7,865 nucleotides of DNA from an uncultured Bacilli bacterium (GTDB lineage: Bacteria > Bacillota_I > Bacilli_A > RF39 > UBA660), in the NCBI GenBank assembly GCA_947625315.1, contig CANQOE010000053.1, positions 1-7,865 of the forward strand, given 5' to 3'. This document shows, piece after piece, positions 1-6,367 of this stretch; position 1 is the stretch's first letter; the number at the start of each line of letters is the position of its first letter. A model generated the notes under the pieces. The model was given only the letters and a program-made list of their open reading frames with translations. It ran no database searches and was not told the origin of the DNA. Made by a program: the position numbers and the translations under genes.

Positions 1-1655
1 ATTTGGCTATTTATATAAGTGATGAAACCTCTAAAAATTGTGTTGAAGGTCATAAAGTGTTAGTAAGGCTTACAAAAGCTTTAGGTAACCATTGTTACTT
101 AGCCGATTGTCTAAAAATTTTAGGCCATAAAGATGATGCAGGCGTAGATATTTTAAGTATTGCGTATAAATATGAAATAGAAGACGAATTTGGAGAAGAT
201 GTTTTAAAAGAACTAGATAAAATTCCTAATGAAGTTAAAGAAGAAGAATTAAAAAATAGACGCGATTTAACTAATAAAATGATTTTTACTATTGATGGTG
301 ATGATACTAAAGATATCGATGATGCTATAAGTTTAGATATAGATAAAGATACCTATATTTTAGGAGTTCATATTGCCGATGTTAGTCATTATGTCAAAGA
401 AAATACGGCTTTAGGTGATGAAGCTTATAGAAGAGGAACTTCTGCTTATTTAGCCGACACTGTAATTCCTATGTTGCCTCATAAATTATCTAATGGCATA
501 TGTTCTTTAAATGAAGGCGAAATTAGATTAACAATGAGTTGTGAAATGCAAATTAATAAAAAAGGAAAAATAATAAGCTATGATATTTTTCCAAGTTTTA
601 TTAAATCGCGAAAGAAAATGACTTATAAAAATGTTAATTTAATATTAGAAAAAAATGTTATTCCTGAAGGTTATCAAGAATTTAAAGATACTTTATTAAA
701 AATGCATGAGTTAGCTCAAATTTTAAGAAAAGAAAAAATAAGTCGCGGTTATATTGAATTTGATATTGATGAAGCCAAAATTATTCAAGATAAGGAAGGG
801 CGCGCAATAGATGTTCAAAAAAGAGTGCAAGCCAGTGGTGAAAATTTAATCGAAGACTTTATGATTGCCGCGAATGAAACAATAGCTAGTCATATTGCCA
901 ACATGGAATTACCATTTATATACCGGGTTCATGGGGAACCTAATCCCGAAAAAATTGAAGACTTTATGAATTTAGTTAAAGCTTTGGGCTATAGTATTAA
1001 AACTAATATTAAAGAAATAACTCCTATTTCTATGCAAAGCTTATTAAATGAATTAAAAGATAAAAAAGAATTCTTTATTTTATCGCATTTGTTATTACGG
1101 AGTATGAAAAAAGCAGAATATTCTAAAATCAATATTGGCCACTTTGGCTTAGGAAGTAAAAACTATACTCATTTTACATCCCCAATAAGAAGATATCCAG
1201 ATTTAGTTGTTCATAGATTGTTAAAAACTTATTTAATAGATAAAGATTTTAGTATGCCAACAATAAATTATTTAGAATCATCTTTAGTAGAAATTGCACA
1301 ACATTCTATTGAAAGAGAAGTAGCCGCGACTAATGCTGAAAGAGATGTTGTTGATATGAAAATGGCGGAATATATGGAAAGTCATATTGGAGAGGAATAT
1401 GAAGGTGTTATTAGCTCCGTTACAAACTTTGGCTTTTTTGTAGAATTAGATAATCTAGTTGAAGGTTTAGTACATGTAAATACTTTAAAAGGTGATTATT
1501 ATAATTATGTACCAGAACTTTTATCTTTAATTGGAAAATCCACGAAAAAGACTTATCGAATTGGTGATAAAGTAAAAATTAAAGTTATCAATGCTTCAAA
1601 AGAAACTGCTTTAATTGATTTTGAGTTAGTTGGTGATAATAATGATAGAAATTAA
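1..1655 (+). CDS. rnr: Ribonuclease R, 3' part (N-terminus outside window)
   Basis: RNase R is a processive 3'-to-5' exoribonuclease of the RNB (RNase II) family; it degrades structured RNA and, with SmpB-tmRNA, the mRNAs of stalled ribosomes. About 550 residues are visible (first full codon at 3). The end of the second cold-shock domain comes first, then the RNB catalytic domain (about 87-415), then a C-terminal S1 domain (about 463-540). The metal-binding aspartates sit in IDGDDTKDIDDA (D98, D104, D106, D107 in window numbering), matching D272/D278/D280/D281 of the E. coli enzyme. The family signature HFTSPIRRYPDLVVHR starts at residue 390. The frame is open to the left edge and family members are 700-800 residues, so roughly 200 N-terminal residues are missing; the TTG at position 3 is internal. 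The protein ends just after S1 with no lysine-rich tail. It overlaps smpB by 14 nt, as in the common rnr-smpB operon. RNase II is less likely because of the smpB linkage. Confidence 0.96.
   Translation, partial: LAIYISDETSKNCVEGHKVLVRLTKALGNHCYLADCLKILGHKDDAGVDILSIAYKYEIEDEFGEDVLKELDKIPNEVKEEELKNRRDLTNKMIFTIDGDDTKDIDDAISLDIDKDTYILGVHIADVSHYVKENTALGDEAYRRGTSAYLADTVIPMLPHKLSNGICSLNEGEIRLTMSCEMQINKKGKIISYDIFPSFIKSRKKMTYKNVNLILEKNVIPEGYQEFKDTLLKMHELAQILRKEKISRGYIEFDIDEAKIIQDKEGRAIDVQKRVQASGENLIEDFMIAANETIASHIANMELPFIYRVHGEPNPEKIEDFMNLVKALGYSIKTNIKEITPISMQSLLNELKDKKEFFILSHLLLRSMKKAEYSKINIGHFGLGSKNYTHFTSPIRRYPDLVVHRLLKTYLIDKDFSMPTINYLESSLVEIAQHSIEREVAATNAERDVVDMKMAEYMESHIGEEYEGVISSVTNFGFFVELDNLVEGLVHVNTLKGDYYNYVPELLSLIGKSTKKTYRIGDKVKIKVINASKETALIDFELVGDNNDRN
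1632..1637 (+). promoter_or_regulatory. smpB ribosome binding site inside rnr
   Basis: GGTGAT, complementary to the AUCACC part of the 16S rRNA 3' end, lies 4 nt before the ATG at 1642 and within the last codons of rnr. It decides the smpB start: TTG at 1630 and GTG at 1633 overlap this site and would have no Shine-Dalgarno at a workable distance. Its placement implies translational coupling with rnr. Confidence 0.65.
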
Positions 1656-2073
1656 AAATAAAAGAGCTTATTTTGATTATTTTGTTCAAGAAGAAATAGA
1701 AGCCGGAATAGTTTTAAAAGGAACAGAAATAAAAGCTATTAGAAAAGGTTCCGTTGATTTAAAAGATACATTTGTAAATATTAAACAAAATGAAGCTTAT
1801 ATTTTAAATATGTATATTGCTAAATATGAGGAAGGAAATATATTTAATCACGATGAGAGAAGAACAAGAAAATTATTACTTCATAAAAAAGAAATAAAAA
1901 AATTAAAAGAAAAAATTAAAATGGAAGGATTTACATTAATACCTTTAAAACTATATTTTAAAAAAGATAAAGTTAAAGTTTTAGTGGGTGTTTGTAAAGG
2001 TAAAAAACTATACGATAAAAGAGCAAGTCTTAAAGAAAAAGACTTAAAAAAAGAAACAAGTAGATATATTTGA
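1642..2073 (+). CDS. smpB: SsrA-binding protein SmpB
   Basis: SmpB binds the tRNA-like domain of tmRNA and places it in the A site of stalled ribosomes during trans-translation. The 143 residues cover the family end to end. YFDYFVQEEIEAGIVLKGTE (10-29) is the opening signature, NMYIAKYEEGN and HDERRTRKLLLHKKEI form the central OB-fold, and GKKLYDKR begins the C-terminal tail that enters the mRNA channel. After DKR only 16 residues remain, several fewer than my recollection of the B. subtilis tail. The ATG at 1642 was chosen because it follows GGTGAT by 4 nt and gives the usual N-terminus. The gene overlaps rnr by 14 nt, so both are probably made from one transcript. The stop is a tandem TGATAA lying in the loop of the terminator hairpin, whose left arm encodes most of the last residues. 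The coding potential and family assignment are clear. Confidence 0.97.
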   Translation: MIEIKNKRAYFDYFVQEEIEAGIVLKGTEIKAIRKGSVDLKDTFVNIKQNEAYILNMYIAKYEEGNIFNHDERRTRKLLLHKKEIKKLKEKIKMEGFTLIPLKLYFKKDKVKVLVGVCKGKKLYDKRASLKEKDLKKETSRYI

Positions 2074-2089
2074 TAACTTGTTTCTTTTT
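2048..2089. terminator. Bidirectional terminator overlapping the smpB 3' end
   Basis: A perfect 14-bp inverted repeat, AAAAAGAAACAAGT (2048-2061) and ACTTGTTTCTTTTT (2076-2089), flanks a 14-nt loop. Rightward it gives a hairpin ending in a U-run, closing rnr-smpB. Leftward the same arms give a hairpin followed by a run of T (complement of 2046-2052), suited to terminate the secreted-protein gene ending at 2112. The left arm is smpB coding sequence and the smpB stop codon is in the loop. The stem is AT-rich, so its strength is uncertain. Confidence 0.75.
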
Positions 2090-2111
2090 AATTAGATATT
2101 TTTGGGTACTG

Positions 2112-2825
2112 CTATACCATTGATAATGTTAAACCATTCATTCTGTCATAAGTATCATAAGCTAAGCCAGTAAATTCAAATACACCACCAAAGCCAGTCT
2201 TAGATAAAGTGTATTTTTTACTGTTTTCTAAACTTATAGCCATAGTAGCATGTTGATAACTAGCATATACTGTGCCTTTTTTCTCAACATCAAAAACTTG
2301 ACTAATTATGATACCACTTCCTGATGGTAATTTTATTGAAGCTCCAAAGCCATTAGAAAAAGTTCTTTTTGATTCTGGAACATTTGAATTTGTGGATGAT
2401 GATGCATTAGTTGATGGAATGCCAGTAATTGTTGTTCCATCAAGTAAAAATCCAATAACATCGTAACTACGTACTGTTGGGTTTTGAGTCCATTGAAGGG
2501 TTACAGATACAAAACAATCATCTGAACAAACTTTACCAATTTTAAAAGTTCTTGCTTTATCTGTAATAGATGTTGCTAAAGGCATTGGTTCTTCTAAGAC
2601 AACCATATCAAAATCGCCATTCATTAAATCTTTAGCCACAAATCTTTCATAATCACTCATTGTAAACAAATCTTGACTACCTTCCCAGAATAAATTGGTT
2701 AATAAATCGTATTCTTCTTTTGAAAAACTTACGCCATTATCATTGGTATAATATATATTTTTAGCTTGCGCTGTGCTTGGCAAAAGCACTAAACCTAGTA
2801 AAATTATTGTTAACCATTTTTTCAT
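2112..2825 (-). CDS. Secreted protein of unknown function
   Basis: I do not recognise a named family. The 237-residue product starts with a textbook Sec signal peptide: MKKW, a hydrophobic core to about residue 15, and an AQA site predicting cleavage after residue 21. There is no lipobox, LPXTG motif or later membrane segment, so the mature protein of about 216 residues is probably released or loosely wall-bound. The N-terminal mature part (YYTNDNGVSFSKEEYDLL onward) looks helical. From about residue 90 it is rich in beta-prone, Ser/Thr/Gly segments, with a polar linker near 137-155. Two cysteines in CSDDC (100 and 104) could form a disulfide outside the cell. It carries three of the four tryptophans I found in the window. 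The start is well supported: AAGGAGG (complement of 2837-2843) lies 11 nt upstream. It sits downstream of the membrane-bound XRE regulator on the same strand, with a probable weak terminator and its own promoter between. The stop is TAG. Confidence 0.85.
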   Translation of the reverse strand: MKKWLTIILLGLVLLPSTAQAKNIYYTNDNGVSFSKEEYDLLTNLFWEGSQDLFTMSDYERFVAKDLMNGDFDMVVLEEPMPLATSITDKARTFKIGKVCSDDCFVSVTLQWTQNPTVRSYDVIGFLLDGTTITGIPSTNASSSTNSNVPESKRTFSNGFGASIKLPSGSGIIISQVFDVEKKGTVYASYQHATMAISLENSKKYTLSKTGFGGVFEFTGLAYDTYDRMNGLTLSMV

Positions 2826-2854
2826 TTATACTGCTTCCTCCTTCCTACATATTA

Positions 2855-2863
2855 ATCTTAGCA
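2855..2863 (-). promoter_or_regulatory. Possible extended -10 promoter of the secreted-protein gene
   Basis: Reading leftward, TGCTAAGAT forms an extended -10 element (TGnTAnnnT) about 29 nt before the start codon. No good -35 hexamer lies 17 nt upstream (TTTCTT at best), so recognition would depend on the TG extension. The call is tentative; it would explain expression of this gene downstream of a probable terminator. Confidence 0.4.
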
Positions 2864-2876
2864 TACTTTGAATTTA

Positions 2877-2915
2877 AAAGAAAAGAACTTAAAAAGTTCA
2901 AGAGCATTTTTCTTT
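2877..2915 (-). terminator. Probable weak terminator after the XRE regulator
   Basis: On the minus strand GAACTT-TTT-AAGTTC (6-bp stem, 2885-2899) follows the regulator stop codon, and TTTTCTTTT comes next. An outer pairing, AAAGAAAA with TTTTCTTT (2908-2915 with 2877-2884), could extend it across an 8-nt bulge. The stems are nearly all A-T, so termination is likely partial. Confidence 0.4.
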
Positions 2916-3992
2916 AAAATCACATAGTTTTTTCAATATATTATAAATATTATTAATAAAGTTTTCACATTGTCCACTTGTGCATTGTCTTTCTTTTAAA
3001 TTATAATTTATTAATTCTTGATTATTTTCAACATAAAATAATTTGTCTTGCAATATACGTATTTTTTCCTCCTGATCGGCATTTTTAACTATTACCGACA
3101 AATTATAATTTGCAAAACTAACATTGATTGTTTCATTTTTTTCTTCATAATTACACATAAAACCATCATCTTTATTTTCAAAATTTTCTTCAATATAAGC
3201 AATTAATTTTTCATATTCTTCAATTAAACTATTTTCATCAACTTTATCATTATTTATTGATTCAACTTTATATTTAAATATATTTTTAAAATTACTTTTG
3301 AAATCTTCTTTTGATTCAAGTTTAATTGTTTCAATACCATTATCATAAGTTACATCTATATATAAATTGTTGGCTACATTTTTAATATTTTTGTAATCAA
3401 TATATATATCATATTGATTATAATCAAATAAATAAACACTTTTACAATTATCACAAGTATATATTTGAACATCATTATTATCTTTATCTTTATAATATAA
3501 TCTTAAATTAGTAATGTTTGTTTTATTTTCTAAATCACCTAAACTAAAATATAATTTATCCCTTGCTCCAACTAATATACCATTTCTAATTGTAGTATTT
3601 TCACCAGTACCACTGATTGTATATACTTTTATTTTATTATAATTATTGGCAAAGAAATAAACACCTAAAGCAATTAAAATTACGACAATTATTATAATTA
3701 ATTTAATGATTGTTTTATGAAGTTTTGTTTCACTATTATATAATTTCTTTAAAATAGAAATATAATCTTTATTCTTCCTTCTTTCACCAGCGATCATTTC
3801 ACTGATATCTACTTTAAAAATATCTGCAAGTAAAACTAACGTATCAAAATCTGGACGATTTTCACCACGTTCCCATTTACTTACAGATTGTCTTCTGATA
3901 TACAACTTATCTGCCAATTGATCTTGAGTTAAATGTGCTTCTTCTCTTAATTGTTTAATAAATTTGCCTATCTTTTCTTGGTCCGCTATCAT
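2898..3992 (-). CDS. Membrane-anchored XRE-family (Cro/CI HTH) regulator with extracytoplasmic domain
   Basis: The protein is predicted to bind DNA while anchored in the membrane. Residues 7-65 form an HTH_3 domain (IGKFIKQLREEAHLTQDQLA, then RRQSVSKWERGENRP and LVLLADIFKVD), the classic Cro/CI five-helix pattern with the conserved SKWERG. A basic linker follows, then one strongly hydrophobic segment at about 95-117. The remaining 247 or so residues should lie outside the cell and match no family I recognise. All seven cysteines are in this outer part (180, 183, 280, 337, 342, 357, 363), including a CDNC pair; none is in the cytoplasmic part. The ATG at 3992 follows GGAAG and AGGA purine boxes and gives the normal HTH N-terminus. 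A good promoter is directly upstream. Neighbours are a DUF308-like membrane protein upstream and a secreted protein downstream, which fits an envelope-sensing regulator. The signal and the targets are unknown. Confidence 0.9.
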   Translation of the reverse strand: MIADQEKIGKFIKQLREEAHLTQDQLADKLYIRRQSVSKWERGENRPDFDTLVLLADIFKVDISEMIAGERRKNKDYISILKKLYNSETKLHKTIIKLIIIIVVILIALGVYFFANNYNKIKVYTISGTGENTTIRNGILVGARDKLYFSLGDLENKTNITNLRLYYKDKDNNDVQIYTCDNCKSVYLFDYNQYDIYIDYKNIKNVANNLYIDVTYDNGIETIKLESKEDFKSNFKNIFKYKVESINNDKVDENSLIEEYEKLIAYIEENFENKDDGFMCNYEEKNETINVSFANYNLSVIVKNADQEEKIRILQDKLFYVENNQELINYNLKERQCTSGQCENFINNIYNILKKLCDFKEKCS

Positions 3993-4021
3993 ATATATAC
4001 ATCCTACTTCCTTCTAGTTTA

Positions 4022-4050
4022 ATTTTATCTTAATATTAAATGATAGTCAA
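4022..4050 (-). promoter_or_regulatory. Promoter of the membrane-anchored XRE gene
   Basis: Reading leftward, TTGACT (complement of 4045-4050) and TAAAAT (complement of 4022-4027) are separated by exactly 17 bp, a good sigma-A-type match. Transcription would start near 4015, giving a leader of about 23 nt that contains the Shine-Dalgarno region. The -35 box is part of AGTC-AA-GACT (4045-4054), and the spacer holds the palindrome TTAATATTAA (4030-4039). Either could be an operator, for example for autoregulation, but both are short. Confidence 0.65.
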
Positions 4051-4074
4051 GACTTTGTTAGCTATTTGCAAACA

Positions 4075-4590
4075 TTATTTTTTAAAATAATCATAAAATA
4101 ATAAACATGAATTTAAAATTAAAATTATACCTATAATTACAAATAAAGCATTAGATACAAAGATACTATAAATACCCATTAATATTAATACAATATTACT
4201 TAATAAAGTTATATTTAAGTAATTATTATAACTTATTTGGGTTAGTAATCTAGAAATACCAATAAAGATTAAGAAGAATCCTAATATATATCTTAATCCT
4301 AAAACTATTTCATTAGCTAAAATAATTAATAAAATACCAATTAATATAGAAGCAATACCAATAGATATATTTACTCCTTTAAAACGAGCTAAATCTTTTA
4401 ATCTATAATATTCAATTAAAGTTTTAATACCATATACTATTACTAAAATACCAATTATACTTATAGATAATCTAGTAGCTTCATTACTTAAAAAAGTTAA
4501 GATAAATCCCAATATTAAATATACTATGGGTAAAATTAAATTTTTTTCTTCTGTAGGTTGTTTGGAAGGTTTAATTACTTGATTTTTCAT
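4075..4590 (-). CDS. DUF308/HdeD-like six-segment membrane protein
   Basis: This 171-residue integral membrane protein has a short basic cytoplasmic N-terminus and about six hydrophobic segments, near residues 18-36, 41-62, 74-94, 97-114, 124-144 and 146-167. They come as helix pairs carrying a repeated Gly-Ile-rich pattern (IIGILVIVYGI, IGIASILIGILLI, LGFFLIFIGISRLL, IIGIILILNS). This arrangement is typical of the DUF308/HdeD superfamily, for which no general biochemical role is established; E. coli HdeD is linked to acid stress. I assign the family from the pattern, not from a diagnostic motif, so another small multipass family is possible. The ATG at 4590 is preceded by AGAGGA (complement of 4599-4604) at 8-nt spacing, and a strong promoter lies upstream. 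No clear terminator separates it from the XRE gene 82 nt downstream, so read-through is possible. It is transcribed divergently from the 554-residue gene. Confidence 0.82.
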   Translation of the reverse strand: MKNQVIKPSKQPTEEKNLILPIVYLILGFILTFLSNEATRLSISIIGILVIVYGIKTLIEYYRLKDLARFKGVNISIGIASILIGILLIILANEIVLGLRYILGFFLIFIGISRLLTQISYNNYLNITLLSNIVLILMGIYSIFVSNALFVIIGIILILNSCLLFYDYFKK

Positions 4591-4609
4591 TTTATCATTC
4601 CTCTAGTTA

Positions 4610-4638
4610 ATTATATAACGTTTTTTTAAATTAAGCAA
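4610..4638 (-). promoter_or_regulatory. Promoter of the DUF308-like gene (left half of divergent pair)
   Basis: On the minus strand TTGCTT (complement of 4633-4638) and a perfect TATAAT (complement of 4610-4615) are spaced 17 bp apart. Transcription would start near 4603, which leaves a very short leader and places the start inside or next to the AGAGGA Shine-Dalgarno (4599-4604). Its -35 box is 9 bp from that of the rightward promoter. Confidence 0.65.
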
Positions 4639-4647
4639 GATTATAAA

Positions 4648-4676
4648 TTGAATATTTATTTTAGGTGTGTTATAAT
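4648..4676 (+). promoter_or_regulatory. Promoter of the 554-residue gene and HAAS gene (right half of divergent pair)
   Basis: TTGAAT (4648-4653), a 17-bp spacer and TATAAT (4671-4676), with a TG one base upstream of the -10 box (4668-4669), form a near-consensus extended -10 promoter. The start would be near 4683, leaving a leader of about 20 nt with AAGGAGG at 4689-4695, 7 nt before the ATG at 4703. No riboswitch-sized leader is present. Confidence 0.75.
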
Positions 4677-4702
4677 TGTTTTAAGAATAAGGAGGAACAT
4701 AA

Positions 4703-6367
4703 ATGATTGATGAATTAACAATGAATAATATTCTAAAAACTTTTGATATTAATTCGAGTATTTATGGACCTAGTATTTATTCTAATAAAGATAAATTTGG
4801 TTTAGCTATGGATATAAAAGATAGTGTATATGGTTATTTAACAAGAATAATTTTATTAGATACTATTGAAGATACCCAAGAATTTTTAAATAAATATAAT
4901 TTAGCTTTAAATATAAATGAAGTTAAAATAAGTTTAGATAATTATGAAAATAAAGAAGTTAAAGTTTTATTTACGTATAATGATGTAGAACTTACTTTAA
5001 ATGATTTACAAAATTTTGAAGATTTTAAAAAGAAACAAGAAGAAAATAAATATCATGATTTAAAAGAAGTTTATTTAGCAAATATTACTTATTTAACTAA
5101 ATATTTAAACGACTTAAATAATTTAATATATGATACTTTATTAAATAAACAAAAATTAAAAAGACAAGAGAACGATTTAAAATTTGCTTTAATTGAATAT
5201 TTAGCCGTTTATTATGATAAAAGAGGAAAATATCCGAAAAAAGAAATAATTTCGGAAGATATTAAAAATAATTTTGATAATGATTTTTATTTAAATAAAA
5301 TTAAAGAATTAGAAAATAAAGATATAGAAGAAATTAAAAAATATTTAGAAGAATTAATTAAAATAATTAAAGATACCGAATTAAATGAAAAATATTTAAT
5401 TAGTTTATATTCTAATATTATTTATAAATATAATATTGAAATATTAAAAAAACAAATAGATTTTGTTAAAAGAAAAATTAAGTCTGAAAAGAATTTTAGC
5501 GTTAAAGGTAGTAAATTACACAATATTGATGAAGAATTAAAATCTTTTTTAACGGGACAAGAAAAACCATTAGAAATGAATAAATTTATTGAATTAAATA
5601 GAAAAGAAATTAATGATAAATATGCCAGAATTTTAGATGTTAAAGATGCTTATAAAATAATTACGCATAATGATTTAATATTGCCGGATATTAAAAAAGA
5701 ACATAGAGAAGCTTTGGATATTGCCCAAAAATATTTTGCTAATTTAAAAGAAGAAGAAAAAAGTGCTTTAATATTATATAATTCTTTTTATCAAGATATA
5801 ATTGATTATATAGAAGATAAAGGAATAAAGGATATTGAAAATAACTTTAATTTAAATTACTATTATAAAGAAATGGAAAATATAGCTTATGATAGTAAAA
5901 ATATTCAAGTTAGTAAATATTTTAATATTATTGATTTTAAAAATATAAAAACATTTATTAATTCTTTAGAAGAAATTGGAAAAATAATTAAAAATACTTT
6001 TTTTAAAGTAGATGGATTAAATAATTTATTTTTAATTAATCGCGTTAAAAAATTAAAAGAATTATCATTTAAGAATGTGGGAAAATTAGAAGATAATTAT
6101 ATTGTTAATAGTGAAGTCCCTTTAAAAATAATGTATATACCTTTAAAGTTAAGTATAGATAATGCTAAACAAATAGAAATAATTAATACTGATTCGGTTT
6201 ATATAGAAAATACAATGGAAGAAGAACCTAATAAACAAATAGTAAATATTTATGAAAAAGTAAACAAAAATAAGAAAAAAGATGATATAATAATTACAAG
6301 CGATTTAAAATTAGTTAATTCTATTAACTATGGCTTCTTAGAAATAAAAGGTGATATTAATGAATAA
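4703..6367 (+). CDS. Uncharacterised 554-residue helix-rich cytoplasmic protein
   Basis: I do not recognise this protein and assign no function. It has no signal peptide or membrane segment and appears to contain neither cysteine nor tryptophan. It is dominated by Lys, Glu, Asn, Ile, Leu and Tyr. Residues 1-110 look mixed alpha/beta. Residues 110-275 are long charged helices with coiled-coil character (around 130-165 and 190-260). Residues 295-465 are again largely helical, and 475-554 look beta-rich with a polar lysine stretch near 520-527. No Walker, nuclease, kinase or protease motif is apparent. AAGGAGG 7 nt before the ATG and a near-consensus promoter indicate good expression. Base composition is even more AT-rich than that of the flanking housekeeping genes (individual 60-nt lines I counted held 6 and 12 G+C), with Leu almost always TTA. 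It overlaps the HAAS-like gene by 8 nt, so the two products probably act together. It could be a fast-evolving, lineage-restricted protein. Confidence 0.85.
   Translation: MIDELTMNNILKTFDINSSIYGPSIYSNKDKFGLAMDIKDSVYGYLTRIILLDTIEDTQEFLNKYNLALNINEVKISLDNYENKEVKVLFTYNDVELTLNDLQNFEDFKKKQEENKYHDLKEVYLANITYLTKYLNDLNNLIYDTLLNKQKLKRQENDLKFALIEYLAVYYDKRGKYPKKEIISEDIKNNFDNDFYLNKIKELENKDIEEIKKYLEELIKIIKDTELNEKYLISLYSNIIYKYNIEILKKQIDFVKRKIKSEKNFSVKGSKLHNIDEELKSFLTGQEKPLEMNKFIELNRKEINDKYARILDVKDAYKIITHNDLILPDIKKEHREALDIAQKYFANLKEEEKSALILYNSFYQDIIDYIEDKGIKDIENNFNLNYYYKEMENIAYDSKNIQVSKYFNIIDFKNIKTFINSLEEIGKIIKNTFFKVDGLNNLFLINRVKKLKELSFKNVGKLEDNYIVNSEVPLKIMYIPLKLSIDNAKQIEIINTDSVYIENTMEEEPNKQIVNIYEKVNKNKKKDDIIITSDLKLVNSINYGFLEIKGDINE
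6350..6355 (+). promoter_or_regulatory. Ribosome binding site of the HAAS-like gene inside the upstream gene
   Basis: GGTGAT, preceded by AAAA, lies 4 nt before the ATG at 6360 and within the last codons of the 554-residue gene. It rules out the in-frame GTG at 6351, which lies inside this site. Sequence and spacing are the same as at the rnr-smpB junction. Confidence 0.65.

Noticed and set aside
3..5. TTG at position 3 as the rnr start codon
   Set aside because: The frame is open to the window edge, and the residues that follow are in the middle of a cold-shock domain; family members extend about 200 residues further upstream.
1630..1635. TTG/GTG as the smpB start
   Set aside because: These codons overlap the GGTGAT ribosome binding site; the ATG at 1642 fits the family N-terminus and the spacing.
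2046..2063. Possible programmed -1 frameshift in smpB (A-AAA-AAA run next to a hairpin)
   Set aside because: The run is part of the hairpin arm with no spacer, and the shifted frame stops within a few codons, removing the tail. It is better explained as a terminator arm.
2074..2111. Room for ssrA (tmRNA) after smpB
   Set aside because: Only 38 nt separate smpB from the convergent gene, far too little for a tmRNA of about 350 nt, and no tRNA-like ends are seen.
4061..4078. Imperfect inverted repeat GTTTGC-AAATA-GCTAAC after the DUF308-like gene as a terminator
   Set aside because: One mismatch in a 6-bp stem and no T-run downstream on the minus strand; too weak to call.
6351..6353. GTG as the HAAS gene start
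   Set aside because: It lies inside the GGTGAT binding site; the ATG at 6360 gives the expected MNKEIFL start.
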